Shown one piece after another: positions 63,620-64,000 of a stretch of 64,000 nucleotides of DNA. The notes beneath the pieces were generated by a model. That model was not told the origin of the DNA and ran no database searches. It was given only the letters and a program-made list of their open reading frames with translations. The stretch spans positions 1 to 64,000 of the forward strand of contig DATNBU010000037.1 in NCBI GenBank assembly GCA_035571835.1, in the 5' to 3' direction. The DNA is from Candidatus Limnocylindrales bacterium (GTDB lineage Bacteria; Desulfobacterota; Binatia; UBA1149; CAITLU01). The position numbers were made by a program, and so were the translations under genes. Every line of letters begins with the position of its first letter. The stretch's first letter is position 1.

Positions 63620-63631
63620 CTACGCGCGTAG
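63620..63631. promoter_or_regulatory. Palindromic site, copy 2
   Basis: The same CTACGCGCGTAG as at 61220-61231, followed on the minus strand by AACTCC (AATTCC in copy 1). The offset to the -10 is identical (32 bases between site and -10). Confidence 0.5.
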
Positions 63632-63696
63632 TGACGTGATTCGTGCCACGTCAGTGTGCGTCACGACGCCCTTAGGGGCTGCATAATCGACGCCGT

Positions 63697-64000
63697 TTAC
63701 TTCCCATTCGCCGAGCAGTCCGAAACGACCTGTCCGGCGTGCACGTTCGGATCGACGTTATCGTAGGCCTTCTCGATCTTTCCGTCGGCGCCGACCAGGT
63801 ACGAAATCCGCCGTGCGGTCTTTGCATCCGTCGATTCGGCCGCGCCGACGGCTACCGCGAGTTTTCGGTCCGTGTCCGAGAGCAGTCGGAACGGCAGCGC
63901 TTCGGCGGCGACGAACTGTTTGTTGCTCGCCGGTTCGTCGAACGAAACGCCGAGCACGACGACTCCGGCTTTCTCCAGCGTCGAATAGTTGTCGCGCAGG
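63697..64000 (-). CDS. Peroxiredoxin (AhpC/TSA, Bcp-like), 5' end outside the window
   Basis: The C-terminal 100 residues of a thiol peroxidase of the AhpC/TSA class. Reading continues past the last ATG (63957) to the edge with RDNYSTLEKAG, then VVVLGVSFDEPASNKQFV, LPFRLLSDTDRKLAVAVGA, RISYLVGADGKIEKAY. This pattern (LGVSxDxxxSxKxF, FxLLSDxxxxLA) is typical of Bcp/PrxQ. The peroxidatic Cys would be in the missing N-terminal part. A Cys near the end (VSDCSANGK) is an unusual extra and could be a resolving Cys. Confidence 0.82.
   Translation of the reverse strand, partial: LRDNYSTLEKAGVVVLGVSFDEPASNKQFVAAEALPFRLLSDTDRKLAVAVGAAESTDAKTARRISYLVGADGKIEKAYDNVDPNVHAGQVVSDCSANGK

Overview
The window is GC-rich and densely coding on both strands. 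It looks like chromosomal DNA from an uncultured, soil- or sediment-type Gram-negative bacterium. Reasons: large PAS-histidine kinase hybrids, a class III nucleotidyl cyclase with a tetratricopeptide-like tail, a LigC-type DNA ligase with a LigD-type primase-polymerase, a putative F420-dependent reductase, a murein endopeptidase, and an unusually rich set of secreted proteins. The secreted proteins combine Cys-rich repeats, Thr-rich linkers and Cys-framed dockerin-like modules. That style recalls Myxococcota and 'Candidatus Binatota' (former deltaproteobacterial) assemblies; this is inference, since there is no rRNA or marker phylogeny here. The sequence opens with 13 G bases, probably a contig edge. 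I saw no tRNA, rRNA, CRISPR array, transposase or prophage.

Region by region. 0-4.7 kb: a CheB/CheR/PAS/histidine kinase/receiver fusion followed by a free receiver protein. 4.7-10.1 kb: secreted proteins (two with dockerin-like tails, one reprolysin-like metalloprotease) around a small DUF2892-like membrane protein and a GFA-family zinc protein. 10.4-17.2 kb: DUF3995 membrane protein, convergent ligase and primase-polymerase genes, an NTF2-like protein, a SRPBCC plus cytidylate-kinase-like pair, a secreted phosphoesterase and endonuclease III. 17.3-24.9 kb: secreted metalloprotease, unknown genes, a 1000-residue ATPase regulator, a Uma2 nuclease-like protein and a DUF1566 secreted protein. 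24.9-36.3 kb: exonuclease III and then a run of very large secreted proteins (subtilase-like/FG-GAP protein, Cys-rich protein, alpha/beta hydrolase, Cys-rich protein). At least two of these share one undescribed beta-type module.

36.5-44 kb: hybrid histidine kinase, a second cytidylate-kinase-like paralogue, nucleotidyl cyclase, acyl-CoA dehydrogenase, membrane protein and VOC protein. 44-49.7 kb: a tesA-ybbA-ybbP-type operon with overlapping genes, a hendecad-repeat exported protein and the murein endopeptidase MepA. 49.7-55.8 kb: radical SAM/SPASM protein, family 2 glycosyltransferase, a membrane GT39-like glycosyltransferase, unknown, EthD and heme-binding GlcG-like proteins. 56-59.8 kb: Smr, YaiI/DUF188 and DUF748 genes in one operon. 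59.8-64 kb: deazaflavin reductase, an exported unknown, an ice-binding-like Cys-rich surface protein and a 5'-truncated peroxiredoxin.

Non-coding structure is informative. There are three copies of a 50-base REP-like palindrome. One 12-base palindrome sits at exactly the same offset from a -10 element upstream of two exported-protein genes. Tandem GAAA-loop hairpins lie directly upstream of a ribosome binding site. Related hairpins follow the stop codons of two neighbouring surface-protein genes. The most promising undescribed biology is this modular secretome and its shared regulatory sites.
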